Part shown: in pieces, positions 31,596 through 41,217 of the stretch
Layout of the letters: the number at the start of each line of letters is the position of its first letter
How positions within the stretch are numbered: position 1 is the first letter of the stretch
Origin: Mycobacterium sp.
Lineage (GTDB): Bacteria; Actinomycetota; Actinomycetes; Mycobacteriales; Mycobacteriaceae
Length of the DNA: 64,000 bases
Reading direction: 5' to 3'
NCBI RefSeq assembly: GCF_019247635.1
Contig: NZ_JAFBAR010000090.1
Location: 161,583 to 225,582, forward strand
The notes under the pieces: generated by a model
The model's input: only the letters and a program-made list of their open reading frames with translations
Told to the model about the DNA's origin: nothing
Databases searched by the model: none
Position numbers and translations under genes: made by a program

Positions 31596-31654
31596 TTGAC
31601 TCTGCGGCTACGGCGGCAAAGTGCGAGTGAGCGCCAGCCTCAGCGCAGAGTCAA
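31596..31654 (+). repeat. Intergenic hairpin repeat, copy 2
   Basis: Perfect 11-bp terminal inverted repeats TTGACTCTGCG/CGCAGAGTCAA enclose the same 18-bp internal block as copy 1. It lies between the 5' end of the DUF559 gene and the 3' end of the Bax inhibitor-like gene. Confidence 0.8.
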
Positions 31655-31676
31655 CGGCGAGACCGCTGTCGCGTAG

Positions 31677-32516
31677 CTAGTCGTTCTGGAAGTAACTGAG
31701 CAGCCGCAGAATCTCGACGTAGAGCCAGACCAGCGTCACTGTCAGGCCCAGCGCGATACCCCACGCCGCCTTGTCCGGCGCTCCGGCGCGGATCATCTGA
31801 TCGGCCGCGTCGAAGTCGATCAGGAAACTGAAGGCCGCGATGCCGATGCAGACCAGCGAGAAGACGATCGCGAGCGGTCCGCCGTTGCGCAGGCCCATGC
31901 CTTCACCATGGTTGAAGAACCCGATGACGAGATTGCCGATCATCAGGGCGAGGACGCCGAACATGGCCGCGACCAGCATGCGGGTGAACTTGGGCGTGAC
32001 TCGGATGGCGCCGGTCTTGTAGACGACGAGCATGCCGAAGAACACGCCAAAGGTGCCGAGGACGGCTTCGCCGATCAGCGCCCCGGCGCTGGTCGTCTGG
32101 TGCCCCACCGATATCGGGTAGGTGATCAGGAACGAGAAGGCCCCGAGGAACAGGCCCTCCAGGGTCGCGTACGTCAGCACGATTGCGGGGCTGTCCTGCT
32201 TGCGCCCAAACGTCGCGATCAGCACCATCGCCAGGCCGCCGAACGCGCCCACGAAGGTGAATAGGGCGGCCAACGCCGGGTTGGACGCCACCAGGAAGAA
32301 CGACACGACGGCGGAGGCCGTCAGCACGGCCAGCGTGATGCCGGTCTTGGTGACCACGTCGTCGATGGTCAGCGGACGGGAAGCCCTGGCCTCCTGGTAG
32401 GGGGCGTAGGGGCTGGCTTGATATGGCTGCATCTGGGCCGGGCCAGTGCCGAATTGCGCGTATCCGCCCTGCTGCTTAGGCAGCGAGCGAAATACCGGGT
32501 TGCTTGTCTCCCGCAC
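31677..32516 (-). CDS. Bax inhibitor-1/YccA-type membrane protein (Rv1072-like)
   Basis: 279 residues. A polar Gln/Tyr/Pro-rich N-terminus of about 50 residues is followed by seven hydrophobic helices, including LYVEILRLLSYF at the C-terminus, typical of the actinobacterial Bax1-I subfamily. Bacterial members are proposed pH-sensitive calcium-leak channels; no direct evidence here. Start ATG 32516. Confidence 0.9.
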   Translation of the reverse strand: MRETSNPVFRSLPKQQGGYAQFGTGPAQMQPYQASPYAPYQEARASRPLTIDDVVTKTGITLAVLTASAVVSFFLVASNPALAALFTFVGAFGGLAMVLIATFGRKQDSPAIVLTYATLEGLFLGAFSFLITYPISVGHQTTSAGALIGEAVLGTFGVFFGMLVVYKTGAIRVTPKFTRMLVAAMFGVLALMIGNLVIGFFNHGEGMGLRNGGPLAIVFSLVCIGIAAFSFLIDFDAADQMIRAGAPDKAAWGIALGLTVTLVWLYVEILRLLSYFQND

Positions 32517-32732
32517 CGTCGGATCCTCTCATCGTGGTGTGGCTCGAGCCGTACGAACTACTGCTCAACGATTCAGCAGCCCGCCCGAGTTCCCAGCGGA
32601 GCTGCTCACTCATGCGTAGTCCGGATAACGATAAACCTTAGCCCCGCGGGCATCGCTGAGCGAGTCACGATTTAGATTGCTCGTCAAACTCTTGTGCAGT
32701 CGAGGCGGATTCCGGTGAGGGGAGACTTTGGC

Positions 32733-33818
32733 GTGACGGGAGATTTTTCCGGAGCCGTGACTGGGGAATCCGACGAGGTCCTGACCCGCCTTGATGGTGG
32801 CGTGGGGTTGGTGACGCTTAATCGCCCCAAGGCGATCAACTCGCTGAACCAAACGATGATTGACCTGCTCCGCACGGTGCTCATCCGATGGGAACGCGAC
32901 GCCGAGGTGCGCGCGGTGGTGCTGTCCGGAGCCGGCGAACGCGGACTGTGCGCGGGGGGCGACGTGGTCGCGGTCTACCACAGCGCCCGCCAGGACGGCG
33001 TCCAGGCGCGGCGCTTCTGGCGCGACGAGTATCTGCTCAACGGGCACATCGGCCGCTACCCCAAGCCTTATGTGTCCCTGATGGACGGCATCGTGATGGG
33101 CGGTGGCGTCGGCGTAGGTGCACACGCGAACACCCGCGTGGTCACTGACACCTCGAAAATCGCGATGCCCGAAGTGGGCATCGGCTTCATCCCCGACGTC
33201 GGCGGGGCGTATCTGCTGTCCCGCGCGCCCGGCCTGCTGGGCCTGCATGCCGCGTTGACGGGAGCGCCGTTTTCCGGCGCGGACGCCATCGCCCTGGGAT
33301 TTGCCGACCACTACGTGCCACACAGCGAGCTCGCCGCGTTCACTGCGGCGATCGTCGCCGACGGGGTAGAGACCGCATTGGCCGCCCACGCCGTCGAGCC
33401 CCCCGCGAGTACGCTTGCTGCGCAACGGGATTGGATCGACCACTGCTATGCGGGTGACACCGTCCAGGACATCGTTGAACGACTGCGGGGCCACCAGTCG
33501 GACAGGGCGGGTCCCGCCAACGACGCCGCCGACCTGATCGCGACCCGCTCCCCCATCTCCCTGTCGGTGACGTTGGAGGCGGTGCGCCGGGCCGGCAAGC
33601 TGGAAACACTGGAAGATGTTCTGGTCCAGGACTATCGGGTGTCGTCGGCGTCACTGCGTTCACATGACCTGGTGGAGGGCATTCGCGCGCAGCTGGTCGA
33701 CAAGGATCGCAATCCGAAGTGGTCGCCGGCGACGCTGGCCGAGGTCACCGCAGCCGACGTCGAGGCGTATTTCGAACCGGTCGACGACGACTTGAGCTTC
33801 GAGAAAGGTAAGGCATGA
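32733..33818 (+). CDS. echA9: Enoyl-CoA hydratase/isomerase family, 3-hydroxyisobutyryl-CoA hydrolase type
   Basis: 361 residues from GTG 32733, preceded by GGGGAGA. Crotonase fold with the hydrolase-subgroup features [32 protein letters not shown] and [13 protein letters not shown], so HIBYL-CoA hydrolase in valine degradation is more likely than hydratase. The frame is open to 32694. The stop overlaps the echA8 start (ATGA), so echA9-echA8 are coupled. Confidence 0.92.
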   Translation: MTGDFSGAVTGESDEVLTRLDGGVGLVTLNRPKAINSLNQTMIDLLRTVLIRWERDAEVRAVVLSGAGERGLCAGGDVVAVYHSARQDGVQARRFWRDEYLLNGHIGRYPKPYVSLMDGIVMGGGVGVGAHANTRVVTDTSKIAMPEVGIGFIPDVGGAYLLSRAPGLLGLHAALTGAPFSGADAIALGFADHYVPHSELAAFTAAIVADGVETALAAHAVEPPASTLAAQRDWIDHCYAGDTVQDIVERLRGHQSDRAGPANDAADLIATRSPISLSVTLEAVRRAGKLETLEDVLVQDYRVSSASLRSHDLVEGIRAQLVDKDRNPKWSPATLAEVTAADVEAYFEPVDDDLSFEKGKA

Positions 33819-34588
33819 CCTACGAGACCATCCTGGTCGAGCGCGAAGAGCGAGTCGGCATCATCACGCTGAACCGGCCCCACGCGCTCAACGCGCTCAA
33901 CAGTCAGGTTATGAACGAAGTCACTACTGCGGCAGCCGAATTGGACAACGACCCCGGCATCGGTGCGATCATCATCACCGGTTCGGCCAAGGCCTTCGCC
34001 GCCGGCGCCGACATCAAGGAAATGGCCGACTTGACGTTCGCCGACGCGTTCGGCGCCGATTTTTTCGCCCCCTGGGGCAAGCTGGCTGCCGTCCGCACGC
34101 CGACGATCGCCGCGGTGGCCGGGCACGCACTGGGCGGTGGTTGCGAGTTGGCAATGATGTGCGATCTGCTGATCGCTGCGGACACAGCAAAATTCGGTCA
34201 GCCCGAGATCAAACTGGGCGTGCTGCCGGGCATGGGCGGCTCACAGCGTCTGACTCGGGCCATCGGCAAGGCCAAGGCGATGGACCTCATCTTGACCGGA
34301 CGCAGCATCGACGCCGCCGAAGCCGAACGCAGCGGCCTGGTTTCGCGGGTGGTGCCGGCTGACGACCTGCTCACCGAGGCCAAGGCCGTCGCGACCACCA
34401 TTGCGCAGATGTCGCGGTCGGCGTCCCGCATGGCCAAGGAAGCCGTCAACCGGGCTTTCGAAACCACGCTGTCCGAGGGACTTCTCTACGAACGCCGGCT
34501 TTTCCATTCGTCATTCGCTACCGCAGACCAATCCGAGGGCATGGCGGCCTTCATCGAAAAGCGCCCCGCCCGGTTCACGCATCGATGA
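33815..34588 (+). CDS. echA8: Enoyl-CoA hydratase
   Basis: 257 residues, the classical hydratase length. Oxyanion-hole segments [11 protein letters not shown] and [15 protein letters not shown] are present. The paired catalytic glutamates sit in GGGCELAM and [13 protein letters not shown]. It hydrates trans-2-enoyl-CoA in beta-oxidation. It is coupled by 4-bp overlaps to both echA9 upstream and the membrane hydrolase gene downstream. Confidence 0.96.
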   Translation: MTYETILVEREERVGIITLNRPHALNALNSQVMNEVTTAAAELDNDPGIGAIIITGSAKAFAAGADIKEMADLTFADAFGADFFAPWGKLAAVRTPTIAAVAGHALGGGCELAMMCDLLIAADTAKFGQPEIKLGVLPGMGGSQRLTRAIGKAKAMDLILTGRSIDAAEAERSGLVSRVVPADDLLTEAKAVATTIAQMSRSASRMAKEAVNRAFETTLSEGLLYERRLFHSSFATADQSEGMAAFIEKRPARFTHR

Positions 34589-36321
34589 GCGAAACCGCCG
34601 CCGCGCCCACCACCGAGCCCCCACCCGACGACGCTGAGGCTCCGGAAACCCCAGCGCACCAACCGCTTCGGGAAGCCTGGTGGGTTCGCCACTACACTTT
34701 CACCGGCACCGCGGTCGGCCTTGTCTTCCTGTGGTTGTCGATGACGCCGTCGCTGCTGCCGCGCGGACCGCTGTTCCAGGGCGTGGTCAGCGGCTGCTCT
34801 GGGGCCATCGGCTACGGCCTCGGCGTGTTCGCCGTCTGGCTGGTGCGTTACATGCGTTCCCGGGATTCCAGCCCGCCGCCACCCCGCTGGGCATGGTTGC
34901 CCCTCGTCGGGCTCGGCGTGGTCGGGCAGGTATTGATGGCGATCTGGTTCCACGTATGGCAGGACGACGTGCGCAACCTGATGGGTGTCGAGCATCTGCA
35001 GTGGTATGACTACCCGCTGGCCACGGCCCTGTCGTTGGTCGTGCTGTTCACGCTCGTCGAAATCGGCCAGCTGATCCGCAGACTCGTGAGTTTCCTGGTA
35101 CGGGAGCTCGACCGGATAGCGCCGTTCCGGCTCTCGGCCACCATCGTGGTCGTGGTGCTCGTGGTGCTGACCATCACGGTGCTCAACGGCGTAGTGCTCA
35201 AATTCGCGATGCGCACGATGAACAACACCTTCGCCTCGGTCAACGACGAGATGAATCCGAACACCTCGCGGCCGCCGACAAAACTCCGTTCCGGCGGCCC
35301 GGACTCGCTGGTGTCCTGGGAATCGCTGGGTCATCAGGGCCGCATCTTCGTCAAGGCCGGCCCCACAGTGGAACAACTGTCCGCCTTCAATGGTGCGCCG
35401 GCCGTCGAGCCGATCCGGGCCTACGCGGGCCTGGACTCCGCGAAGGGCATAGCAGCCACCGCGGAGCTGGCCGCAGAAGAGCTGGAGCGCACCGGTGGAC
35501 TGAATCGCGCTGTCGTCGCCGTCGGCACGACCACGGGAACCGGCTGGATCAACGAGGCCGAAGCCGACGCCCTGGAGTACATGTACAACGGCAACACGGC
35601 GATCGTCAGCATGCAGTATTCGTACCTGCCCAGCTGGCTGTCTTTCCTGGTGGACAAGGAGAATGCGCGTCGCGCCGGTCAGGCGTTGTTCGAGGCGGTC
35701 GACAAACTGGTCCGGCAGATGCCGGAATTCCGGCGCCCCAAGATCGTCGTGTTCGGCGAGAGTCTGGGCTCGTTCGGCGGCGAGGCTCCGTTCATGAGCC
35801 TGAACAACGTGCTGGCCCGCACCGACGGCGCCCTGTTCAGCGGACCCACCTTCCAAAACACGATCTGGACCCAGCTGACGGCGACCCGCGACGCCGGTTC
35901 ACCGGAGTGGCTGCCGATCTACGACGACGGCCGTAACGTCCGGTTCGTCGCCCGTCCCGGCAATTTGCAACGGCCGGCCGGGGATTGGGGCAGACCGCGG
36001 GTGGTGTACCTGCAACACGCTTCCGACCCGATCGCGTGGTGGACGCCCGACCTGCTGTTCAGCAAACCGGACTGGCTGCGCGAAAAGCGGGGCTACGACG
36101 TGCTGCCCGAGACCCGTTGGATCCCGGTGGTGACGTTCCTTCAGGTCTCGGCCGACATGGCGGTGGCCGTGGACGTGCCGGACGGGCATGGGCACAAATA
36201 CGTTGCCGACGTCGCCAACGGCTGGGCGCAGGTCTTGTCGCCGCCGGGCTGGTCGCAGGAAAAGACCGAAAAGCTGCGGCCGCTACTGCATCCCGACGCC
36301 GACGGCTCCGGCGCCGGGTAG
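34585..36321 (+). CDS. Membrane-anchored alpha/beta hydrolase (PF10081-type, Rv1069c-like)
   Basis: 578 residues. Four transmembrane helices occupy about residues 35-210, followed by a large alpha/beta-hydrolase domain with nucleophile elbow [14 protein letters not shown] and an N-terminal oxyanion segment [11 protein letters not shown]. The family is conserved in actinobacteria; lipase-like activity is inferred, substrate unknown. It starts in an ATGA overlap with echA8 and converges with the rhodanese gene (2-bp gap). Confidence 0.9.
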   Translation: MSETAAAPTTEPPPDDAEAPETPAHQPLREAWWVRHYTFTGTAVGLVFLWLSMTPSLLPRGPLFQGVVSGCSGAIGYGLGVFAVWLVRYMRSRDSSPPPPRWAWLPLVGLGVVGQVLMAIWFHVWQDDVRNLMGVEHLQWYDYPLATALSLVVLFTLVEIGQLIRRLVSFLVRELDRIAPFRLSATIVVVVLVVLTITVLNGVVLKFAMRTMNNTFASVNDEMNPNTSRPPTKLRSGGPDSLVSWESLGHQGRIFVKAGPTVEQLSAFNGAPAVEPIRAYAGLDSAKGIAATAELAAEELERTGGLNRAVVAVGTTTGTGWINEAEADALEYMYNGNTAIVSMQYSYLPSWLSFLVDKENARRAGQALFEAVDKLVRQMPEFRRPKIVVFGESLGSFGGEAPFMSLNNVLARTDGALFSGPTFQNTIWTQLTATRDAGSPEWLPIYDDGRNVRFVARPGNLQRPAGDWGRPRVVYLQHASDPIAWWTPDLLFSKPDWLREKRGYDVLPETRWIPVVTFLQVSADMAVAVDVPDGHGHKYVADVANGWAQVLSPPGWSQEKTEKLRPLLHPDADGSGAG

Positions 36322-36323
36322 CG

Positions 36324-36746
36324 CTACATCCAGCGCCGACCGCTCAGTGCGACATCCGCGTGCAGCGGTCCGAGTGCCTCGAGCACACCGGCGGCGGCCA
36401 GCGCGTGGTACCCGCCGATCACGTCGGTGGCGCGGTGCAGGCCGAGATCCAGCAGCGCCGACGCGGCCAGGCTGGAGGTGTAGCCCTCCGAGCAAACGAT
36501 CACCCATTCGACGTCGTCGTCGACGGCCTGGGGCAGCCGCGCGTCACTGGTCGGATCGCAGCGCCACTCCAGGACGTTGCGTTCGATCACCAGCGCTCCC
36601 GGCACCTCGCCCTCGCGGGCTCGCTGCGCCTGCGGCCTGATGTCGACCAGCACTGCTCCGCGGGCCAACGCGTCGGGCAGCTGGCCGGCGTCCAGACGCC
36701 GATACCTGCGTCGGACGCGGTCCAGGACCCGCTCGATACGGCTCAT
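36324..36746 (-). CDS. Rhodanese-domain protein (Rv1066-like)
   Basis: 140 residues from ATG 36746, a single rhodanese domain with VLVDIRPQAQR and the active-site loop VICSEGYTS (catalytic Cys). It probably transfers sulfane sulfur. Its start forms a TGATG overlap with the stop of the cysteine dioxygenase gene, so the two are translationally coupled, suggesting a joint role in cysteine or sulfur oxidation. Confidence 0.9.
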   Translation of the reverse strand: MSRIERVLDRVRRRYRRLDAGQLPDALARGAVLVDIRPQAQRAREGEVPGALVIERNVLEWRCDPTSDARLPQAVDDDVEWVIVCSEGYTSSLAASALLDLGLHRATDVIGGYHALAAAGVLEALGPLHADVALSGRRWM

Positions 36747-37330
36747 CACGAACCTTCCGGTCGATCGGTCAATTCGGTGCGCCGGCGGCGCAACCTGTTT
36801 TGGCCGGTGACCTCAGTGACGTCGTAGTACGACATCGCGGTCAACGGCGGTGAATACGCGTGCACGCTCAGCGTGGGCTGGATAGGTTCTGTTGCCGGCG
36901 TTGCCCCCGCGATGGACCGGGGCGCCCAGACCACGTCGTGCACCCAACCCAACGGGAACCCGGCCTGATCGCCGGCCTCCAGCCGGCGACGCCGCAAACG
37001 CCTTCCATCCCAACGGAATTCATTGAGCGACCCGGACAGTACGGTCAGCGCGCCGAGCGAGCCGCCGTGGTCATGCAGCTCGGTCGCGTGACCTGGAACC
37101 CAGCTGATCAACCAGATGTCCAGTTCGTCGTCGCCGTGGATGCGGGTGAACCAGCGCTCGGTGTCGGGCACCCCGCCGGGGGGGACCAGATGGTCGCAGC
37201 GCCCGCCGAGCACGTCGTCCGCGGCCTGGTCGGTGGCATGGAGTAGGTCGGGCACTCGGAGCCGAGTGGGCCCCGCGAATGGAGACGAGACGGTAAGCGG
37301 TCGCGGCGCGACGGCGGCAGGAACAGCCAC
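36746..37330 (-). CDS. Cysteine dioxygenase type I (cupin), Rv1065-like
   Basis: 194 residues. The cupin iron site is visible: H86 and H88 in TELHDHGGSLGA, and H131 in GWVHDVVW. VHAYSPPLTAMSYYDV near the end matches the CDO C-terminal signature with the active-site Tyr. The predicted reaction is L-cysteine plus O2 to cysteine sulfinate. GTG 37330 is preceded by GGAG. The downstream rhodanese gene begins at its stop codon. Confidence 0.9.
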   Translation of the reverse strand: MAVPAAVAPRPLTVSSPFAGPTRLRVPDLLHATDQAADDVLGGRCDHLVPPGGVPDTERWFTRIHGDDELDIWLISWVPGHATELHDHGGSLGALTVLSGSLNEFRWDGRRLRRRRLEAGDQAGFPLGWVHDVVWAPRSIAGATPATEPIQPTLSVHAYSPPLTAMSYYDVTEVTGQNRLRRRRTELTDRPEGS

Positions 37331-37433
37331 GGAGAAGCTCCATAAGGGTGGACGGATCGGGAAGTCGGCGGCTCGTCAGGGCCGACAACACTCACAAAAT
37401 CCGTACCGCTCCAGCACGCCCGCAAGTGTTGCA

Positions 37434-37439
37434 TAGATT
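37434..37439 (+). promoter_or_regulatory. -10 box for a leaderless lpqV transcript
   Basis: TAGATT is six bases before GTG 37446 and no Shine-Dalgarno sequence is present, so lpqV is probably leaderless. Confidence 0.45.
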
Positions 37440-37445
37440 GTCTGT

Positions 37446-37889
37446 GTGCGCTGTCGTCGTCCGGGCCTGTTGCGATGGGGCACGGTCATAGTCGCGACAG
37501 CATTGGTCGGGGTCGCGGGCTGCTCGCACCCGGCCGACAACGGCAAGTCTGGGACCTCATCCGCTTCGTCATCGGCGGGCTCGAGCAACGCCGTCTCGTT
37601 GCCGCCGGGCGCCATCGGCGTGTCCCCCATGGGGGTGACGACCAGAGTCGACGTTCCCGCGGATTCGACCGAAGAGGAGTACTTTCAGGCCTGTCACGCC
37701 GCAAAACTGTGGATGGACGGCCAGCCCAAGACGGGGCAGTCCCAGTTCGAGCCGTACCTGGCGATGGTCCAGGCGTCGCCCTCGGGCACCGCGGGCAGTT
37801 GGAACAAACGGTGGGTGGACCTGACGCCGGCACGCCAGGCGGCGGTGATAACGGCCGCACAGGCGGCCGCGGCCGAGCAGTGCGGCTAA
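37446..37889 (+). CDS. lpqV: Lipoprotein LpqV
   Basis: 147 residues with a lipoprotein signal peptide: positive n-region (RCRRPGLLR), hydrophobic core, and lipobox VAGC with the lipidated Cys at residue 26. A Ser/Ala-rich linker and a small helical domain follow (EEEYFQACHAAKLWMDGQ). It matches Rv1064c. Function unknown. It is divergent from the cysteine dioxygenase gene. Confidence 0.92.
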   Translation: MRCRRPGLLRWGTVIVATALVGVAGCSHPADNGKSGTSSASSSAGSSNAVSLPPGAIGVSPMGVTTRVDVPADSTEEEYFQACHAAKLWMDGQPKTGQSQFEPYLAMVQASPSGTAGSWNKRWVDLTPARQAAVITAAQAAAAEQCG

Positions 37890-37973
37890 GCGAGGGTGGG
37901 CAATTCAGATCACGGGTGCAGCTAATTGTCGACCCGCCCGCTGCGGACCGGCTCAGCCACGCAAAATGGAGAG

Positions 37974-39008
37974 ATGTCTAAGACCCGGGTCGCGCTGGTG
38001 CTGGGCAGCGGGGGCGCCCGGGGCTACGCCCACATCGGGGTGATCGAGGCGCTGCAGGAGCGCGGCTACGACATCGCCGGGATCGCGGGTTCGTCGATGG
38101 GCGCATTGGTCGGCGGTGTGCAGGCGGCCGGGCGACTGGACGAACTCGCGGACTGGGCGAAGTCACTGACGCAGCGGACGATTCTGCGACTGCTGGACCC
38201 GGCGATCAGCGCGGCCGGGGTGCTGCGGGCCGAAAAGATCCTGGACGCGGTGCGCGACATCCTCGGCCCGGTGAACATCGAGCAGCTGGATGTCCCCTAC
38301 ACGGCGGTCGCTACCGATCTGCTGGCCGGCAAGTCGGTGTGGTTTCAGCGTGGCCCCCTCGACGAGGCGATCCGCGCCTCCATCGCGATACCGGGCGTGA
38401 TCGCGCCGCATGAGATCGACGGACGCCTACTCGCCGACGGCGGCATCCTGGACCCCCTGCCGATGGCGCCCGTCGCCGCGGTCAATGCCGACATGACCAT
38501 CGCGGTCAGTCTCAACGGCAGCGAGGCCGGGGCCACTCGTGACGCGGAACCCGGTGTGACGGCCGAGTGGTTAAACCGGATGGTGCGCAGCACCACAGCG
38601 CTTTTCGACGTGAACGCCGCACGTTCCCTGCTCGACCGTCCTACCGCTCGGGCGGTGCTGAGCAGATTTGGCGCGACCGTCCCGGACAGCTGGTCGGACG
38701 ACGCCGGTGTCGAGCAGCCCGCTGCGGAAGATTTCAACGACCCCGAAGCCGGGCCGGAGGTCCCCAGGCTCGGCAGCTTTGAGGTGATGAATCGGACGAT
38801 CGACATCGCCCAGTCGGCGCTGGCCCGCCATACCCTGGCGGCCTATCCACCCGACCTACTGATCGAGGTCCCCCGCACGACGTGTCGCAGCCTGGAATTC
38901 CATCGCGCGGTGGAGGTCATCGCCGCCGGTCGCGACTTGACCATCCGCGCTCTGGACGCGCTGGAAAGCGGCGCGGACGATGCCGCCGCCACCGCGATCG
39001 AGGGTTAA
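37974..39008 (+). CDS. Patatin-like phospholipase (Rv1063c-like)
   Basis: 344 residues. Patatin fold: oxyanion loop LGSGGARGYAHIG, nucleophile GIAGSSMGALVGG, and catalytic Asp in LLADGGILDPLP. Acyl hydrolase with unknown lipid substrate. Start ATG 37974, with GGAGAG directly upstream. The 3' end overlaps by 4 bp the convergent second patatin-like gene. Confidence 0.92.
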   Translation: MSKTRVALVLGSGGARGYAHIGVIEALQERGYDIAGIAGSSMGALVGGVQAAGRLDELADWAKSLTQRTILRLLDPAISAAGVLRAEKILDAVRDILGPVNIEQLDVPYTAVATDLLAGKSVWFQRGPLDEAIRASIAIPGVIAPHEIDGRLLADGGILDPLPMAPVAAVNADMTIAVSLNGSEAGATRDAEPGVTAEWLNRMVRSTTALFDVNAARSLLDRPTARAVLSRFGATVPDSWSDDAGVEQPAAEDFNDPEAGPEVPRLGSFEVMNRTIDIAQSALARHTLAAYPPDLLIEVPRTTCRSLEFHRAVEVIAAGRDLTIRALDALESGADDAAATAIEG

Positions 39009-39883
39009 GCAGAGCTGAGCCCCAGAAACCGGGTGACCGCGTCGGCCTCGCGGCGGCCCTGCTCGCGTCCGGCCCACGCCGACGGGATGCGGCAACGCGG
39101 GTCGATCGGATTGGGCCCGAACGCGGCCAACGATTCGTCGTCGGCGAACACACCCAATGCCGAGCCGGCGAACCCGGCGATCTCGGCGGCCGGTCCCGCA
39201 CCGAACGGCGACGGCGCGTTCACACCGGCGGGAACCAGGACCACGGCCACCTCGCAGTCGTCGGCGACGCCAAGGTTGACCGAGCTGCCGACTCCGCCGT
39301 CCATGTACCGTCGGTCCCCGATCGTCACGGGCGGCCAGGCGCCGGGCACCGCGCAACTGGCCGCCACCGCGTCGATCAGCTGAGCGCCCGAATCCTTGTC
39401 GAACACAACGAGTTTGCCGGTTGCGATGTCGAGCGCGGTGAGCCGCAGCGGCCGGTCCGGCCAGTCGTGCGAGGGCAACCGCTGGGCGATCACCGCACGA
39501 CGGACGGGCTCGGGGACGGTTTTTGTCGTCAGCGCCACCGCACCGATGCGCTGGATCTGCTGACTCGTCCGATCCAGTGGGCCATCGTAAGGTTCGCCCA
39601 AAGCGTCCAGAAACAGTTCGGCGATGGTGTCGATGTCGACGCCGGAATCGATCTCGGCTGACGTCTCGGCGATCTGCCGCTCGAACAGCGCCTCGAGGGT
39701 GCCGCCGGCGCCGATCTGTGCCGCCACCGCCGCACCCGCGGACGTACCAACCAGCACATCCGAATCCAGTAGCGCCCGGGCGGTCGCGGGCGACCGGTCC
39801 GCGATGCCGCGCAGAATGCCTGTCTCCCAGGCGATTCCCGCAATTCCCCCGCCGGCCAGCACCAGCGCGCGTCGTGCTGTCAT
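39005..39883 (-). CDS. Patatin-like phospholipase (Rv1062-like)
   Basis: 292 residues. Oxyanion loop LAGGGIAGIAWETG, nucleophile motif VGTSAGAAVA, and MDGGVGSSVN with the catalytic Asp. It is a different patatin subfamily from the neighbouring convergent gene. Its start overlaps the stop of the upstream glutamine amidotransferase gene by 4 bp, so these two minus-strand genes are coupled. Confidence 0.92.
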   Translation of the reverse strand: MTARRALVLAGGGIAGIAWETGILRGIADRSPATARALLDSDVLVGTSAGAAVAAQIGAGGTLEALFERQIAETSAEIDSGVDIDTIAELFLDALGEPYDGPLDRTSQQIQRIGAVALTTKTVPEPVRRAVIAQRLPSHDWPDRPLRLTALDIATGKLVVFDKDSGAQLIDAVAASCAVPGAWPPVTIGDRRYMDGGVGSSVNLGVADDCEVAVVLVPAGVNAPSPFGAGPAAEIAGFAGSALGVFADDESLAAFGPNPIDPRCRIPSAWAGREQGRREADAVTRFLGLSSA

Positions 39884-40752
39884 GACGCTGTCGCCGCGGT
39901 GTGCTGCGCTTGCTGGGCTCGCGGGCTGAGGTCCTCGCGGCGCAACTGCTGCGCCGGCGGGTCGGGTAGTGCCTGCGTTCGACGGATTTCCAGCGCGGCG
40001 TCGACGTGGAGCAGTTCCCCCGGCTCGAGCAGGCGCCAGCGGTGCTCGTCATCCATGCGTTCGGTGGCGAACACCACGCACGGCGCCGTGTCCAGATGCG
40101 CTGACTGCGCACGAATTCGCTTGGTGCGCAGATGAAATCCGCGATCGGTGACATTGCGGTGGTCCAACACATAGAGCTCGTGGGTCTGTGGGTAACGCAG
40201 TGCCCACATATCGGTTGCCGTGGCGAGCAGCACGTTGACCGCATAGATCGGCACGTTCGCCGCCAGCCAGCGCATGGCCTCGACCAGGCCGGCCGTAATG
40301 TCGCCGCCGTTAGCCCGGATCGAGCCGGTGATCAACGCGAACACGCGCTCGGAATCCGTCTGGCCCAACACCAGATCGTCGGCGCCGACCTCGCGAAGCC
40401 TTTCATCGAGCGCATCCAGTCCCTCGACCACACCGTTGTGCGCAAAGATCCGTCCGTCCTGGAGAAACGGGTGGGTGTTGCGCACGTCTAACGATCCGGT
40501 CGTGGCATAGCGAACATGGGCGATGAAGGTGGTGCCGGTCAACTGGTGGGCCTCGGTGGCGAATTCGCAGTCCTGCCAGGCCGCCACCGGCTCCTTGTGC
40601 AGCTGCGGCCGGCCCTGCGCGTCGAAGACGCCCAGGCCGGTGCCGTCCGGGTTTCGCCTGCTTTGCTCGGCCAGGCTGTCCGGGGCGTCGAGCAACCAGA
40701 ACGTCGCGGTGACAACGTCGGTCCCGGCATGCAGACCAAAGAGTCGACACAT
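39880..40752 (-). CDS. Class II glutamine amidotransferase domain protein (Rv1061-like)
   Basis: 290 residues from ATG 40752. The N-terminal nucleophile cysteine at position 2 (MCRLFG) and the Ntn motifs HVRYATTGS and IFAHNGVVEG are typical of YafJ-type class II glutamine amidotransferases. There is no synthetase domain, so the ammonia acceptor is unknown. It overlaps the patatin-like gene by 4 bp. Confidence 0.9.
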   Translation of the reverse strand: MCRLFGLHAGTDVVTATFWLLDAPDSLAEQSRRNPDGTGLGVFDAQGRPQLHKEPVAAWQDCEFATEAHQLTGTTFIAHVRYATTGSLDVRNTHPFLQDGRIFAHNGVVEGLDALDERLREVGADDLVLGQTDSERVFALITGSIRANGGDITAGLVEAMRWLAANVPIYAVNVLLATATDMWALRYPQTHELYVLDHRNVTDRGFHLRTKRIRAQSAHLDTAPCVVFATERMDDEHRWRLLEPGELLHVDAALEIRRTQALPDPPAQQLRREDLSPRAQQAQHTAATAS

Positions 40753-41056
40753 GCCGTCGACGGTAGCGGTTCGGTCCTTCAGCACGTTGGCCAGCCTGCG
40801 AACTTTGTATCAGGCTTGTTACCAGTCGATCGAATCGGAAAGTTCGCGTCTTTTTCTCTCACCCTGACTTTTATCTCCGCGCGTGCTGGCAACAGGCCGA
40901 GCATCATGGCGTCGACCCCCACCGGCACTAAAACAGGTTGTTGTGGCACGCTTTGAGCTCGCGGTGCCGTGGCCGTCCGTTGATTGCTGACACGCCGATC
41001 AGCGGTGCGAACTTGCTGGAGATGACACCGCCGCGGTTTTTGTTAATGTTCGCGCC
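40753..41056. other. Intergenic region upstream of the polycysteine leader ORF
   Basis: 304 bp, divergent between the amidotransferase gene and the sulfate operon. It contains a 16-codon ORF (40906-40956) that ends with a Cys-Cys pair (GCCGTL). No other convincing gene is present. It must carry the promoters of both flanking units. Confidence 0.5.
41023..41049 (+). promoter_or_regulatory. Promoter of the polycysteine leader ORF and sulfate operon
   Basis: A -10 box TAATGT (41044-41049) lies seven bases before ATG 41057, with an ATGACA -35-like element at 41023-41028 (15-bp spacing). The spacing predicts a transcript that starts on the ATG of the small ORF, i.e. leaderless. Confidence 0.55.
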
Positions 41057-41161
41057 ATGCAGGAAGCAGCCATCGCTTTGCCGCGCCGCGGCGTCGCGCG
41101 CAGTAGCGGCGGTGGCATGGCCGAAAAGCACCCCAGGGCAAACCTGCACTGTTGTTGCTGA
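41057..41161 (+). CDS. Polycysteine leader peptide (cysteine-responsive attenuator ORF)
   Basis: 34 codons, MQEAAIALPRRG ... ANLHCCC and then TGA: three consecutive cysteine codons (TGT TGT TGC) form the end. It lies 108 bp upstream of subI, immediately after a leaderless-type promoter. Published work in mycobacteria describes leaderless small ORFs ending in cysteine runs that attenuate sulfur-assimilation operons according to cysteine supply. Position, start type and Cys run all fit. It is too short for standard gene calling. Confidence 0.75.
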   Translation: MQEAAIALPRRGVARSSGGGMAEKHPRANLHCCC

Positions 41162-41184
41162 TTCCGATTCGTGGCACGGTCTGC

Positions 41185-41217
41185 CGCGAACTTCGAGAAT
41201 GCTCAACGGTATTCGCG
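41185..41217 (+). promoter_or_regulatory. Inverted repeat between the leader ORF and subI
   Basis: CGCGAA (41185-41190) pairs with TTCGCG (41212-41217) in the 108-nt segment between the leader-peptide stop and the subI start. It could form part of the structure that translation of the cysteine codons controls. The stem is short, so support is weak. Confidence 0.3.

Noticed and set aside
34486..35856. A 456-codon minus-strand frame
   Set aside because: Antisense to the membrane-anchored hydrolase, which has clear motifs and operon coupling.
38856..40244. A 462-codon minus-strand frame
   Set aside because: It runs in another frame over the patatin-like and amidotransferase genes; composition is Arg-rich low complexity.
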